From CAYLKK01 sp964412505 (GTDB lineage Bacteria; Pseudomonadota; Alphaproteobacteria; UBA3830; CAYLKK01), in assembly GCA_964412505.1 (NCBI GenBank), contig CAYPOM010000004.1, forward strand, positions 1-64,000: 64,000 bases of DNA. The letters run 5' to 3'. The position numbers were made by a program, and so were the translations under genes. The number at the start of each line of letters is the position of its first letter. The first letter of the stretch is position 1. Positions 1 to 10,528 of this stretch are shown one piece after another. Under the pieces are notes generated by a model. The model had not been told where the DNA came from, ran no database searches, and saw only the letters and a list, made by a program, of their open reading frames with translations.

Positions 1-128
1 AGAAATCTAACAAAAATACTGATAAAAAATTAGATCAAGATATAGATGATGAAATGCTCGATGATGAAGATCTAGATGAAGAAAATGAACGTAATAATAA
101 AAAAAACAAAAAGAAATATGAATTATAA
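1..128 (+). CDS. C-terminal tail of an unidentified protein (5' end outside window)
   Basis: An open frame enters from the left edge and ends at TAA 126-128. The visible 41 residues are low complexity: an acidic run rich in Asp and Glu (about residues 14-30) followed by an Asn/Lys-rich end. Such charged tails occur on many unrelated proteins, so no function can be given. It converges on rpoC. Confidence 0.5.
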   Translation, partial: KSNKNTDKKLDQDIDDEMLDDEDLDEENERNNKKNKKKYEL

Positions 129-288
129 AAAAATAATAACTACAACTTTGTATAAGTTAACTAAACAAAATAAATATTAAGTATTTTAAATTACCTTAAA
201 AACCAAATTAGGGCTGGACTACAGTTATATATTTCAGTATTTGAAGAACTATAACATTATTAAAATCGAATATAATCTTGTTTTACAG

Positions 289-317
289 AAAAAGCCGCCA
301 TGCACATAATGGCGGCT
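289..317 (-). terminator. Rho-independent terminator of the rpoBC operon
   Basis: On the minus strand a perfect 9-bp stem (293-301 with 309-317, 7-nt loop) is followed by a T-run. It lies 15 bases beyond the rpoC stop codon, so it should end the ribosomal protein/RNA polymerase transcript. Confidence 0.85.
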
Positions 318-331
318 AATCAATTTATCGA

Positions 332-3300
332 TTAATTTTCAACGAATGAATCAGAAGAAGATATAGCTTGTTTTTGCGCTTCTAAAACCTCAAAATCTCT
401 GCGAATTGCCATTCTCTTAATCTCGTCCATAACAAAACCAGTTCCAGCGGGAATTAAACGACCAACTAATACATTTTCTTTCAATCCTTTTAGTTCATCG
501 ATTTTCCCCTCTAATGCAGCATCAGTAAGTACCCTTGTAGTCTCTTGGAAAGAAGCAGCAGAAATGAATGAGTGTGTCTGCAAAGAAGCCTTTGTAATAC
601 CTTGCAGAATCCTTTTTGCTGTAGCAGGAGTTCCTCCAATATCAATAGTTTTCTTATTTTCTTCCTGGAAATCTTTAAGATCTACTTGCTCACCAGAAAC
701 GAATGTAGTATCACCAGGATTAACAACTTCTACCTTTCTAAGCATTTGCCTTACAATAACCTCAATGTGCTTATCGTTAATTTTCACACCTTGCAGTCTG
801 TAGACTTCTTGAATTTCATTAACCATGTACTCAGCCAAGGCTTCTACACCTAACACATTTAATATATCGTGAGGGGCAACAGTTCCATCTACTAAAACAT
901 CACCTAAATTAACGAAATCGCCTTCCTGAACAACTATATTTCTCCATTTCTGAACTAGATACTCAATTTTCTGCGTACCATCTTCAGATGTAATAGTAAT
1001 ATTTCTCTTACCTTTATAGTCTTTTCCAAAAGACACATAACCTACTAGCTCGCTAATCACTGCGCTATCCTTTGGTTGTCTAGCTTCAAACAACTCAGAA
1101 ACGCGAGGCAAACCACCTGTAATATCTTTTGTTTTAGATGACTGCCTTGGCAACCTAGCAATGACATCACCAACGTTAACATGATCGCCATTTGCAACAG
1201 CCAATACAGTATCAGGAGAGAGCAAATACCTCGCCTCTTGACCATTTGAAAGCACAATTGGATTTGCATTATCATCCATCAAAACTACCATAGGTCTCAT
1301 AGAAGAATTTCTTGCATTTTGTCTCCAATCTGACACTACATAGTTTGTTATACCAGTAGCATCGTCAACATTTTGCTTCAATGACACTCCATCGATCAAA
1401 TCAACGTAATGAACTACACCAGATTTCTCACTTACAACAGGAACAGTAAATGGATCCCAATCAGCAATCTTGTCTCCTTTCTTTATTTGTTGACCTTCAG
1501 AAACATACAAGAATGCTCCATACGGAATTTTGCTCTTTGATCTTTCTTTTCCTCTAGAATCTAGAATAATAACCTCTAAATGACGATTCATTACGATGGT
1601 ATTACCATTAACATCATTTACGACATTGTTGTTTGCAATACTAACAACACCATCAAACGCAGATTCTACAGAAGATAGCTCTACTGTTTTTTGTGCAGTA
1701 CCTCCAACGTGGAATGTACGCATTGTCAACTGAGTTCCTGGCTCACCAATAGATTGAGCAGCTATAACACCTACAGCCTCCCCTATTCCTATCATGCTTC
1801 GTCTAGACAAATCTCTACCATAACATTTCGCACAAATTCCGTCCTCACATTCACAAGTTAAAACAGACCTAATTTTTACTTCAGAAATTCCGGCTTCTGT
1901 TATAGCTACGCAAGCATCCTCATCTACAAGTTCACCAGCTTTCAGAATTACTTCATTTGTATCAGGATGTAACACATCATCAACTACAGCCCTTCCTATA
2001 ATTCTTTCAGCCAATGAAGCTATCACTTCACTACCTTGCAAAACATCCTTTATATCTATACCACGCTTTGTTCCACAATCGATTTTTGTAATCACACAAT
2101 CCTGTGCTACGTCGACCAAACGCCTTGTCAAATAACCTGAGTTTGCAGTTTTTAAAGCAGTATCTGTCATACCTTTTCTAGCACCGTGGGTAGAAGTGAA
2201 GTATTCTAAAACAGCAAGACCTTCCTTAAAGTTTGAAATAATTGGTGTTTCAATAATTTCACCTGATGGTTTAGCCATTAACCCACGCATACCCGAAACT
2301 TGGCGCATTTGAGCCGCAGAACCTCTAGCTCCAGAGTGAGCCATCATGTAAATTGAGTTCACAGGCTTACCTGGCTCAATCTTAGAAATACCTTGCATCA
2401 TCGTCTCAGCGACTTTATCTGCACATGTAGACCAAGCGTCTATAGCTTTGTTATATTTTTCACCAGCAGTAATCAAACCATCAAGATATTGTTTTTCATA
2501 CTCCGCTACAGCTTTACTTGTTTCGCCAACGATCGCCTGTTTCTCAGGTGGAATATACATATCATCCTTACCGATTGAAATACCAGCAATTGTAGAATAA
2601 TGATAACCTATCTCTTTGATCTTATCTACAAAGACGACAGTATCTTTTTGCCCACAATAACGATATATATAGTCGATTAAAGCACCTACATCCTTGCTTG
2701 TTAAGAGCTTATTGACTAATTCATAATTTACATGCTCATTCTTAGGTAAAATCTGAGCTAAAATATAACGTCCAGGAGTAGTGTCAACTATAATATTTTT
2801 TGTTATACCATCACCTACAAATTGCTGATATCTAGCCTTTATCTTAGAGTGTAACGTAACAACTTTATTTTCTAAAGCATGATTAATTTCTGCCAAACCA
2901 GAAAACACCATACCTTCACCAGGCTCCTTATCAAGAGCCATAGTTAGATAATACACACCTAGAATTATATCTTTAGTAGGAACGATAATTGTCTTACCAT
3001 TAGCTGGGCTTAATATATTATTTGTAGCTAACATCAAAACACGTGCTTCCAGCTGAGCTTCGACAGACAAAGGAACATGAACAGCCATTTGATCTCCATC
3101 GAAATCGGCATTAAATGCTGTACAAACAAGTGGATGCAACCTTATAGCTTTTCCTTCTACTAAAACTGGCTCGAATGCTTGAATCCCCAATCTATGCAAT
3201 GTAGGAGCGCGGTTCAATAACACAGGGTGTTCTTTTATAACTTCTTCTAGAATATCCCAAACTTCTGGTTTTTCTAAATCGACAAGACGCTTTGCAGACT

Positions 3301-4489
3301 TTAGTGTACTAGCGAAACCATAACGCTCTAACTTAGAATATACAAAAGGCTTGAATAATTCCAAAGCCATGCGTTTTGGAAGGCCACACTGATGCAATTT
3401 CAAATTAGGTCCAACAACAATAACCGAACGACCTGAATAATCGACTCGTTTTCCCAACAAGTTCTGCCTAAAACGACCTTGCTTTCCTTTTAGCGACTCA
3501 GACAATGATTTTAATGGTCTCTTATTTGCTCCAGTGATTACACGACCTCTCCTACCGTTATCAAACAACGCGTCTACAGACTCCTGTAGCATTCTCTTCT
3601 CGTTTTTAACGATAATATCCGGTGCATGTAACTCAAGTAAACGCTTCAAACGATTATTTCTGTTAATTATCCTTCTATAAAGATCATTCAAATCTGAAGC
3701 AGCAAAACGACCTCCATCCAATGGAACCAAAGGCCTTAAATCAGGTGGGATAACCGGAATACATGTCATTATCATCCATTCAGGCTTATTTCCTGAACTA
3801 ATAAAAGCCTCTATCAACTTCAAACGTTTAACTAATCTACGTCTTTTCATATCAGACGTGCAAGAGTGCAATTCTTCCCTCAATTTTACTTGTTCAGCAT
3901 GCAAATCTACACACATCAACAACTCTCTAAGGGCCTCTGCCCCAGTACCAGCCTTGAAGCTATCTTCGCCAAATGTATCCTGAGCACCATAATACTCTTC
4001 TTCACTAATCAACTGCATAGGCTCAAATGGAGTCATACCTGGATCTATTACGATATAACTATCGAAATAAAGCACCTTTTCAACTTCATTTGCAGTAAGA
4101 TCTAAGACAAGCGCCAAGCGACTAGGAATTGTTTTTGTAAACCATATGTGAGCGACAGGAGAAACAAGCTCAATATGCCCCATTCTCTCACGTCTCACTT
4201 TCGACAAAGTGACTTCAACTCCACATTTTTCGCAAATAACTCCGCGATACTTCATACGCTTATATTTGCCACACAAGCACTCATAATCTTTTGTAGGTCC
4301 GAAAATCTTAGGGCAAAATAAGCCATCACGCTCAGGCTTAAATGTTCTATAATTTATCGTCTCAGGCTTCTTAACCTCACCAAATGACCAAGATCTAATC
4401 CTTTCAGGAGATGATATAGAAACCCTAATCGCGTCAAAACTATTTAAGTTATTTACTTGACCGAAAATTCTCTGTAATTGACTACTCAT
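332..4489 (-). CDS. rpoC: DNA-directed RNA polymerase subunit beta'
   Basis: Largest catalytic subunit of RNA polymerase, 1385 aa, the usual length for Proteobacteria. The N-terminal zinc ribbon cysteines are at 71, 73, 86 and 89. The invariant active-site motif NADFDGDQMAVH is at 460-471, with the Mg-binding aspartates 462, 464 and 466. A second zinc-binding cysteine cluster (CECEDGICAKC) and the trigger-loop segment MRTFHVGGTA lie in the C-terminal half. It starts 13 bases after the rpoB stop, with AGGAG upstream of the ATG. rpoB and rpoC are separate genes, not fused as in some Rickettsiales relatives. Confidence 0.98.
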   Translation of the reverse strand: MSSQLQRIFGQVNNLNSFDAIRVSISSPERIRSWSFGEVKKPETINYRTFKPERDGLFCPKIFGPTKDYECLCGKYKRMKYRGVICEKCGVEVTLSKVRRERMGHIELVSPVAHIWFTKTIPSRLALVLDLTANEVEKVLYFDSYIVIDPGMTPFEPMQLISEEEYYGAQDTFGEDSFKAGTGAEALRELLMCVDLHAEQVKLREELHSCTSDMKRRRLVKRLKLIEAFISSGNKPEWMIMTCIPVIPPDLRPLVPLDGGRFAASDLNDLYRRIINRNNRLKRLLELHAPDIIVKNEKRMLQESVDALFDNGRRGRVITGANKRPLKSLSESLKGKQGRFRQNLLGKRVDYSGRSVIVVGPNLKLHQCGLPKRMALELFKPFVYSKLERYGFASTLKSAKRLVDLEKPEVWDILEEVIKEHPVLLNRAPTLHRLGIQAFEPVLVEGKAIRLHPLVCTAFNADFDGDQMAVHVPLSVEAQLEARVLMLATNNILSPANGKTIIVPTKDIILGVYYLTMALDKEPGEGMVFSGLAEINHALENKVVTLHSKIKARYQQFVGDGITKNIIVDTTPGRYILAQILPKNEHVNYELVNKLLTSKDVGALIDYIYRYCGQKDTVVFVDKIKEIGYHYSTIAGISIGKDDMYIPPEKQAIVGETSKAVAEYEKQYLDGLITAGEKYNKAIDAWSTCADKVAETMMQGISKIEPGKPVNSIYMMAHSGARGSAAQMRQVSGMRGLMAKPSGEIIETPIISNFKEGLAVLEYFTSTHGARKGMTDTALKTANSGYLTRRLVDVAQDCVITKIDCGTKRGIDIKDVLQGSEVIASLAERIIGRAVVDDVLHPDTNEVILKAGELVDEDACVAITEAGISEVKIRSVLTCECEDGICAKCYGRDLSRRSMIGIGEAVGVIAAQSIGEPGTQLTMRTFHVGGTAQKTVELSSVESAFDGVVSIANNNVVNDVNGNTIVMNRHLEVIILDSRGKERSKSKIPYGAFLYVSEGQQIKKGDKIADWDPFTVPVVSEKSGVVHYVDLIDGVSLKQNVDDATGITNYVVSDWRQNARNSSMRPMVVLMDDNANPIVLSNGQEARYLLSPDTVLAVANGDHVNVGDVIARLPRQSSKTKDITGGLPRVSELFEARQPKDSAVISELVGYVSFGKDYKGKRNITITSEDGTQKIEYLVQKWRNIVVQEGDFVNLGDVLVDGTVAPHDILNVLGVEALAEYMVNEIQEVYRLQGVKINDKHIEVIVRQMLRKVEVVNPGDTTFVSGEQVDLKDFQEENKKTIDIGGTPATAKRILQGITKASLQTHSFISAASFQETTRVLTDAALEGKIDELKGLKENVLVGRLIPAGTGFVMDEIKRMAIRRDFEVLEAQKQAISSSDSFVEN

Positions 4490-4502
4490 TGTTCTTCATC
4501 TC

Positions 4503-7500
4503 CTATCCTAAATTATTCTCATCCCATAGATCTGACGTGTCATCATAATCAGAATCGACTTGCATTTTTTGGAACTCAAAATTCAAACCTAACCCACATA
4601 TTTCCTTACTAAGGACATTGAACGACTCGGGAATTCCAGGCACTATATTGTTATCACCTCTAATAATAGACTCGTATGCCTTCGTTCTTCCATTCACATC
4701 GTCAGATTTTACAGTAAGCACTTCTTGCAAAATATGAGCAGCACCATGTGCCTGCAAAGCCCAGACCTCCATTTCACCGAACCTTTGACCACCAAATTGT
4801 GCTTTTCCACCCAAAGGCTGCTGAGTAACAAGACTATAAGGTCCGATAGAACGAGCATGCAACTTATCATCAACCATGTGATGGAGCTTTAAAATATACA
4901 TACATCCTACAGTTATTTTCCTATCAAATGGTTCTCCAGTTCTACCATCATACAAAGTTACCTGACCAGAAGCATCAAATCCGACATCATTCAGCATTCT
5001 TACAATATCAGCTTCCTTAGCACCATCAAACACAGGTGTAGCCATTGGAACACCATCGGTTAAGTTAGTTGCCATTTCTACGACAGAGTAATCTGTCATT
5101 TTATCTAGATCTTTACAAACTTCTTTGTCGCCATAAACTTCGCTCAATTTTGTGCGCAACTCAGAAACAAGTTTTTCCTTACTAACCTTTTCTAAAATTT
5201 CCCTTACTTGCTTACCGTAACCTATAGAGGCCCATCCAAGGTGCGTCTCCAAAACCTGACCAATATTCATACGTGATGGAACGCCGAGAGGGTTCAACAT
5301 TATATCCAAAGGAGTACCGTCCTCGAAATATGGCATATCAGCAATAGGAACAACCTTAGACACAATACCTTTGTTCCCATGACGCCCAGCTAATTTATCT
5401 CCAACCTGTAGTTTTCTCTTCTCAGCAACGTACACTTTAACTATCTTCAAAACTCCTGGAGCCAACTCAGATCCAGATTTTACCTTTATAACATCTTCCT
5501 CGAAGCGTTTTTCTAAATCTGCTATTATATCCGTGTATTCTTTCTTCAGAGCTACATACTTCTTAGCCAACTCATCGTCCTTCATTGTAATATGCAATAA
5601 CTGGAAGCGACTTAAAGAATCAAACACTTCGGCACTTAGCGTTTTATTGTCATCCATGTTAGGAATAACAGAATACTCATTTCCAACCAAAACAGCTCTT
5701 AATCTCGCTACAAAGTTATTTTCTATAATCTCCTTTTTAGCATCTAAATCAGCCTTCAAAGAATCTATCTCTTTTTTCTCAAGCAACTTTGCTCTTTCAT
5801 CTTTAGCTACACCTTTCCTTGAAAAGATCTTCACATCTACAACGGTGCCACTGCACCCAGGAGGCAATCTCAAAGAAGAATCCCTTACATCTGATGACCT
5901 TTCCCCAAAAATAGCTCTCAACAGTTTTTCTTCTGGGGTCATAACAGTCTCACCTTTAGGTGTAACCTTACCGACCAATATATCTCCAGCTTTAACTTGA
6001 GCCCCGATATTAATAATACCAGTCTCATCAAGATTCCTCACTGCGTCTTCGGAAATATTTGGCAGATCTCTTGTGATTTCTTCATCACCCAATTTCGTAT
6101 CTCTTGCAACTACCTCAAACTCTTCAATATGAATAGACGTGAACATATCTTCAGAAACCATTCTTTCAGATATAATAATAGCGTCTTCATAATTATAGCC
6201 ATTCCAGAGCATAAAGCCTATCTTAACATTCTGCCCTAGAGCCAACTCTCCTAGATCAGTTGCAGCACCGTCAGCAATAACATCACCAGCCTTTATTTTA
6301 TCTCCTACTTTAACAATAGGCTTTTGATTAATACAAGTACTCTGGTTAGATCTCTCGAATTTCCTTAAATTATATATATCAACACCGACAATAGTTTTCC
6401 CTTCTACAGCTCTAACGACAATTCTGTTTGCATCAACTTGATCAACTACACCGCCTCTCTTTGCAATCACAACAGCACCAGAGTCAATAGCGACCTTAGA
6501 TTCAATACCAGTACCGACTAATGGTGCCCTAGAACGCATAAGCGGAACAGCCTGCCTTTGCATGTTAGATCCCATCAAAGCTCTTGTAGCATCATCGTTC
6601 TCTAAGAAAGGAATTAATCCAGCTGCCACAGAAACCAACTGTTTAGGAGAAACATCCATATAATCTATACTTTCTTTTTGCGCAGAAAGCGTATCACCAT
6701 TCCTACGAGCGCTGACAAATTCTTCAACCAACTCATTATCTTCGTTCAACTTAGCATTTGCCTGAGCTATTGTATATTTCCCCTCATCTGTAGCAGACAA
6801 ATACTGAATAGTATTCGTAACTTTTCCATTTACAACTTTTTTATAAGGAGATTCAATAAACCCAAAGTCATTAACTTTTGCAAAAATAGCCAAAGAACTT
6901 ATCAACCCGATATTTGGCCCTTCTGGAGTCTCGACAGGACACAAACGACCGTAGTGAGTAGGATGCACATCTCTAACCTCAAACCCAGCCCTATCCCTAT
7001 TTAATCCGCCAGGTCCCAATGCAGAAATACGACGTTTATGCGTAATTTCAGACAAAGGATTACATTGATCCATAAACTGAGAGAGCTGAGACGACATGAA
7101 AAAGTCTTTTATTGCAATAGATACACCATTTGCATTAATCAAATCGTTTGGCATAGCCTTATTAACATCTATCAGAGACAACCTATCTGATATCATCTTA
7201 TCGATACGAGACAAACCGACTTTTACCTGATTCTGCAATAATTCTCCAACAGCTCTAATTCTACGATTACCTAAATTATCTATATCATCAACAGAAGATC
7301 TACCATCTTTTAAATTAATCAATTCTTTTAAAATCGCAAGAATATCTTTTTTGGTCAAAGTTCTTTCATCAGAATTCCCAGTATTCCCTAATCTCTCGTT
7401 CAACTTCGACCTACCGACAGAAGAAAGATCATATCTTTCTCTATCAAAAAACAAACCTGAAAACAAAAACTCAGCACCCTCATAACTTGGAGGATCACCA

Positions 7501-8711
7501 GGCCTCAACACTTTATAAATTTCATACAGAGCCTCTTCTCTTGAAGAAATTCTCTCAGAGTTTAGCGACTCTATAATATACGTGCCGACACCAACCTCAT
7601 TAGTCAACGCTACAGAAAGAGGCGTCACTCCAAGGGCCATATCAGCGAAATTTTCTTCACTAATCTTTGTCCCAGCTTCAAATAAAACTATACCTGTATC
7701 TAAATCGACTATATCACAAGCACAATATTTATTGTAAACATGCTCTGGACGAACAATAATTTTTTTTACACCAGATTCAGCTGCCTTCTTTAAACCTCTA
7801 TTTGTAATCTTGTCGCCAGCATTAAAAACAACATTTCCAGTATCAGCATCTACGACATCGAATTCAGCAATCCCTGGCATCCATTCATTAACCTTGAAAT
7901 CTCTCCAGAAAGTCCCATTTTTCTGATTAAAGCGAATAACATAAGAATCATAGAAATGAGATATTATCTCCTCTCTAGTCATACCAGTTATTTTCGACTT
8001 ATCTAAAGAACCTTTCTTATCAGAATTTTCTAGCAATTTCTCAGTTTCATCTGAATACATAGCCATTAGCAACACAGCGATAGGCATTTTCCTCCGCCTA
8101 TCGACTCTCACACATATATGATCCTTAGAATCGAATTCAAAATCCAACCAAGCGCCAAAACTAGGGATAACATGGCCAGCAAAAAGATATTTCCCAGACG
8201 TATGAGTTTTTCCACCATCATGATCAAAGAAAACGCCTGGAGATCTTTGCATCTGAGATACTATAACTCTTTCTATACCATTTACGACGAAAGTACCATA
8301 CTGCGTAAGCATAGGAAGCTCACAAACATAAACATCCTGCTCGCGTTGTGCCTCTATCTCCTTCTTACCTGAATCACTAGACTTTAAAACAGTCAGTCTG
8401 AACGTAGCTTTCAAATGATTCGAATAAGTCAAACCACGACTACGACACTCCTCTACAGAAAAACCTGTAGGCTCCAACTCATACTTCAAAAAATCTATAC
8501 GAACCTTTCCCGCTGGATCAGACGCAGGAAAAACATCTTCAAAAATCTCCTGTAGCCCGATTTTTTCTCGTTTTAAAGGGTTAACATCTAACTGCAAAAA
8601 AGCATTATAAGAATCCTTTTGTATTTCTATCAAATTTGGAATTTCGACATTTTCCTTTATACTACCTAAATTTTTTCTGAATCTTTTACGCTCTGTGAAC
8701 GCTTTTATCAT
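4503..8711 (-). CDS. rpoB: DNA-directed RNA polymerase subunit beta
   Basis: Second catalytic subunit of RNA polymerase, 1402 aa. The rifampicin-binding region is intact (SQLSQFMDQ, THKRRISALGPGG) and has the Asp, His and Ser residues linked to rifampicin sensitivity; the residue equivalent to E. coli Asn518 is Cys, a position that varies naturally. The start is set at ATG 8711 because GAGGTG lies at the right distance upstream; the in-frame GTG at 8720 overlaps that Shine-Dalgarno sequence and is unlikely to be used. It is cotranscribed with rpoC and separated from rplL by a terminator-like hairpin. Confidence 0.97.
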   Translation of the reverse strand: MIKAFTERKRFRKNLGSIKENVEIPNLIEIQKDSYNAFLQLDVNPLKREKIGLQEIFEDVFPASDPAGKVRIDFLKYELEPTGFSVEECRSRGLTYSNHLKATFRLTVLKSSDSGKKEIEAQREQDVYVCELPMLTQYGTFVVNGIERVIVSQMQRSPGVFFDHDGGKTHTSGKYLFAGHVIPSFGAWLDFEFDSKDHICVRVDRRRKMPIAVLLMAMYSDETEKLLENSDKKGSLDKSKITGMTREEIISHFYDSYVIRFNQKNGTFWRDFKVNEWMPGIAEFDVVDADTGNVVFNAGDKITNRGLKKAAESGVKKIIVRPEHVYNKYCACDIVDLDTGIVLFEAGTKISEENFADMALGVTPLSVALTNEVGVGTYIIESLNSERISSREEALYEIYKVLRPGDPPSYEGAEFLFSGLFFDRERYDLSSVGRSKLNERLGNTGNSDERTLTKKDILAILKELINLKDGRSSVDDIDNLGNRRIRAVGELLQNQVKVGLSRIDKMISDRLSLIDVNKAMPNDLINANGVSIAIKDFFMSSQLSQFMDQCNPLSEITHKRRISALGPGGLNRDRAGFEVRDVHPTHYGRLCPVETPEGPNIGLISSLAIFAKVNDFGFIESPYKKVVNGKVTNTIQYLSATDEGKYTIAQANAKLNEDNELVEEFVSARRNGDTLSAQKESIDYMDVSPKQLVSVAAGLIPFLENDDATRALMGSNMQRQAVPLMRSRAPLVGTGIESKVAIDSGAVVIAKRGGVVDQVDANRIVVRAVEGKTIVGVDIYNLRKFERSNQSTCINQKPIVKVGDKIKAGDVIADGAATDLGELALGQNVKIGFMLWNGYNYEDAIIISERMVSEDMFTSIHIEEFEVVARDTKLGDEEITRDLPNISEDAVRNLDETGIINIGAQVKAGDILVGKVTPKGETVMTPEEKLLRAIFGERSSDVRDSSLRLPPGCSGTVVDVKIFSRKGVAKDERAKLLEKKEIDSLKADLDAKKEIIENNFVARLRAVLVGNEYSVIPNMDDNKTLSAEVFDSLSRFQLLHITMKDDELAKKYVALKKEYTDIIADLEKRFEEDVIKVKSGSELAPGVLKIVKVYVAEKRKLQVGDKLAGRHGNKGIVSKVVPIADMPYFEDGTPLDIMLNPLGVPSRMNIGQVLETHLGWASIGYGKQVREILEKVSKEKLVSELRTKLSEVYGDKEVCKDLDKMTDYSVVEMATNLTDGVPMATPVFDGAKEADIVRMLNDVGFDASGQVTLYDGRTGEPFDRKITVGCMYILKLHHMVDDKLHARSIGPYSLVTQQPLGGKAQFGGQRFGEMEVWALQAHGAAHILQEVLTVKSDDVNGRTKAYESIIRGDNNIVPGIPESFNVLSKEICGLGLNFEFQKMQVDSDYDDTSDLWDENNLG

Positions 8712-8785
8712 GATAAACACCTCAAGCTTAAGACAAAAACGAGAAACCTGCTCATTCTACAGGAACAAATATTACTATTTTCATC

Positions 8786-8817
8786 AAAAAAAAACAAGAG
8801 GAGCGACGGCCCCTCTT
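8786..8817 (-). terminator. Terminator/attenuator between rplL and rpoB
   Basis: Minus-strand hairpin: 9-bp stem (8796-8804 with 8809-8817, one G-U pair), 4-nt loop, then a nearly pure run of ten T. In E. coli a partial terminator at this position lowers rpoBC expression relative to the ribosomal proteins; the same role is likely here because no other obvious rpoB promoter was seen. Confidence 0.85.
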
Positions 8818-8844
8818 TACAAAATCTTAAATAAATATCAAATT

Positions 8845-9210
8845 TTACTTAAGTTCTACTTTAGCTCCAGCAGCTTCTAACTTCTTTTTCATTTCCTCTG
8901 CATCTGCCTTTGCTACAGCCTCTTTAATCGTCTTAGGAGCTCCATCAACCATAGCCTTTGCTTCGGTCAATCCCAAACCTGTAATTTCTCTAACAACTTT
9001 AATTACATTAATCTTTGACGCGCCAGCATCTGCCAACACAACATCAAATTCAGTCTTTTCTTCAGCAGCAGCTGCACCAGCCCCAGCGACAACAGCAACA
9101 GGAGCAGCAGCAGAAACTCCCCAAGCTTCTTCTAACATTTTACTCAATTCTGCAGCTTCAGCAACAGACAATTGTGACAATTCTTCTACGATTTTATTTA
9201 AATCAGCCAT
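8845..9210 (-). CDS. rplL: 50S ribosomal protein L7/L12
   Basis: 121 aa, normal length. The N-terminal dimerization segment is followed by an Ala-rich hinge (about residues 35-52) and the conserved C-terminal factor-binding domain (EKTEFDVVLADAG, KINVIKVVREITGLGLTEAK). It forms the ribosomal stalk with L10 and recruits translation GTPases. GGAG precedes the ATG, and rplJ ends 19 bases upstream. Confidence 0.97.
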   Translation of the reverse strand: MADLNKIVEELSQLSVAEAAELSKMLEEAWGVSAAAPVAVVAGAGAAAAEEKTEFDVVLADAGASKINVIKVVREITGLGLTEAKAMVDGAPKTIKEAVAKADAEEMKKKLEAAGAKVELK

Positions 9211-9229
9211 TTTAATCTCCTATCAATTT

Positions 9230-9706
9230 TTATTTTTCCGAATAAGCTTTTAATACACGAGCAATCTGCCCACCTGGCGTCTGAATAACAGCGATAATCT
9301 TAGCTCTAGCCTCATCAAGTGTAGGCAATTTAGATAACATATCGATATAAGAAGCATCAACTCTCTTCCCATCAACACCACCAGAAATAACAGTTACCTT
9401 TCCATCGCTCTTTTCTGCAAAACCTACGATAATTCTCGCAGCTTCCACTGAGTTATTAGAAAAGATGACGCCGACAGGCCCCTTCACATCGCCAACCAAC
9501 TCTTCATATTGAGTTCCTTGCAAAGCTATACGAGTCAATGTACCTTTAACGACGCGATACTTCCCGCCATCTTCGTGCATTTTTTTTCGCAAAACTTCAA
9601 CTTCGGCGACAGTCAGACCGTTCTGATTTATCAAAACCGCGACAGAATATTCATTAAACTCCTGGCGAAGCTTTGATACGTACTCAGTTTTTTTATTACG
9701 TTCCAT
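9230..9706 (-). CDS. rplJ: 50S ribosomal protein L10
   Basis: 158 aa stalk-base protein that binds 23S rRNA and L7/L12 dimers. Typical L10 features include an N-terminal segment with LNGLTVAEV-like sequence (NQNGLTVAEVEVLRKKM), KGPVGVIFS in the middle, and a C-terminal helix for L7/L12 binding. ATG 9706 is preferred over GTG 9709 because AGGAG lies 6 bases from the ATG but only 3 from the GTG. The upstream leader folds like an L10 autoregulatory leader. Confidence 0.96.
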   Translation of the reverse strand: MERNKKTEYVSKLRQEFNEYSVAVLINQNGLTVAEVEVLRKKMHEDGGKYRVVKGTLTRIALQGTQYEELVGDVKGPVGVIFSNNSVEAARIIVGFAEKSDGKVTVISGGVDGKRVDASYIDMLSKLPTLDEARAKIIAVIQTPGGQIARVLKAYSEK

Positions 9707-9731
9707 CACTATCTCCTAAAAAACAATCACC

Positions 9732-9811
9732 AGAGACCAAACAGAACACTAAGATTTTTTATATAGCCTGCGCCGGATAATTTTTAAGCAAATAACGCTC
9801 CGGCGGTCTCT
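9732..9811 (-). promoter_or_regulatory. L10 leader-like autoregulatory RNA upstream of rplJ
   Basis: In the minus-strand transcript, AGAGACC (9805-9811) pairs with GGTCTCT (9732-9738) and the adjacent GCCGGA (9799-9804) pairs with TCCGGC (9772-9777), closing a longer structured region. In many bacteria the L10-(L12)4 complex binds such a leader and represses rplJL translation. The pairing is visible; equivalence to the L10 leader family is inferred from position and shape. Confidence 0.7.
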
Positions 9812-9825
9812 GACAAATTTAAAGC

Positions 9826-9854
9826 ATTATCCTACAAAGACGACAACTCTGCAA
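9826..9854 (-). promoter_or_regulatory. Candidate sigma70 promoter for rplJL-rpoBC
   Basis: Minus strand: -35 TTGCAG, 17-bp spacer, -10 GATAAT, overlapping the last codons of rplA. Transcription would begin just before the L10 leader, matching the separate rplJ promoter known in E. coli. Confidence 0.5.
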
Positions 9855-10527
9855 GATCTATTTTCAAACCAACCCCCATAGTGCTAGAAATTCCTATTCT
9901 TTTCACATAAGAACCTTTAACACCTGCAGGTTTAGCTTTCACAACGGCATCTAAATACGCCTTCACATTTTTCACTAAATCATCAGCAGAAAAACTCAAC
10001 TTCCCAACTCCAGCATGAACTATAGCAGAAGAGTCCAATTTATACTCAACTTGACCAGCCTTTGCTGCTTTAACAGCTCCAGCTACATTTTGAGAAACTG
10101 TGCCAAGCTTTGGATTAGGCATCAAACCTTTTGGCCCAAGGATTTTACCAATCTTACCAACAACACCCATCATATCTGGAGAAGCGATACAGACATCAAA
10201 ATCTATATTCCCATCTTTAACTTTATCGGCTAAATCTTCAGCCCCAACTATATCTGCACCAGCTGCAATAGCATCATCAGCTGAGGCACCCCTAGCAAAA
10301 ACAGCTACTCTAACACTTTTACCAGTCCCAGCCGGTAACGAAACCATACCACGAATACTTTGATCAGATTTTTTAGGATCTAAGTTCAACCCGATTGTAA
10401 GCTCTAAAGTCTCATCAAACTTGCATGATGAATTTTCTTTCAAAAACTTCACAGCATCGACTATAGAATAATTCTGCTTCGCAACCAACTCTGCAGTTTT
10501 TTTCAATCTCTTTCCGTAATGCGCCAT
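9832..10527 (-). CDS. rplA: 50S ribosomal protein L1
   Basis: 231 aa, standard length. Conserved L1 segments include FDETLELTIGLNLDPKKSDQ, GPKGLMPNPKLGTV and the C-terminal KRIGISSTMGVGLKID. L1 binds 23S rRNA at the mobile stalk near the E site. ATG 10527 is chosen because GGAGG lies 9 bases upstream; it is separated by one base from the rplK stop codon, so the two are translationally coupled. Confidence 0.97.
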   Translation of the reverse strand: MAHYGKRLKKTAELVAKQNYSIVDAVKFLKENSSCKFDETLELTIGLNLDPKKSDQSIRGMVSLPAGTGKSVRVAVFARGASADDAIAAGADIVGAEDLADKVKDGNIDFDVCIASPDMMGVVGKIGKILGPKGLMPNPKLGTVSQNVAGAVKAAKAGQVEYKLDSSAIVHAGVGKLSFSADDLVKNVKAYLDAVVKAKPAGVKGSYVKRIGISSTMGVGLKIDLAELSSL

Positions 10528-10528
10528 A

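Noticed and set aside
5533..6000. 155-codon plus-strand open frame antisense to rpoB
   Set aside because: It lies fully inside the conserved rpoB frame and has no ribosome binding site or recognisable family features.
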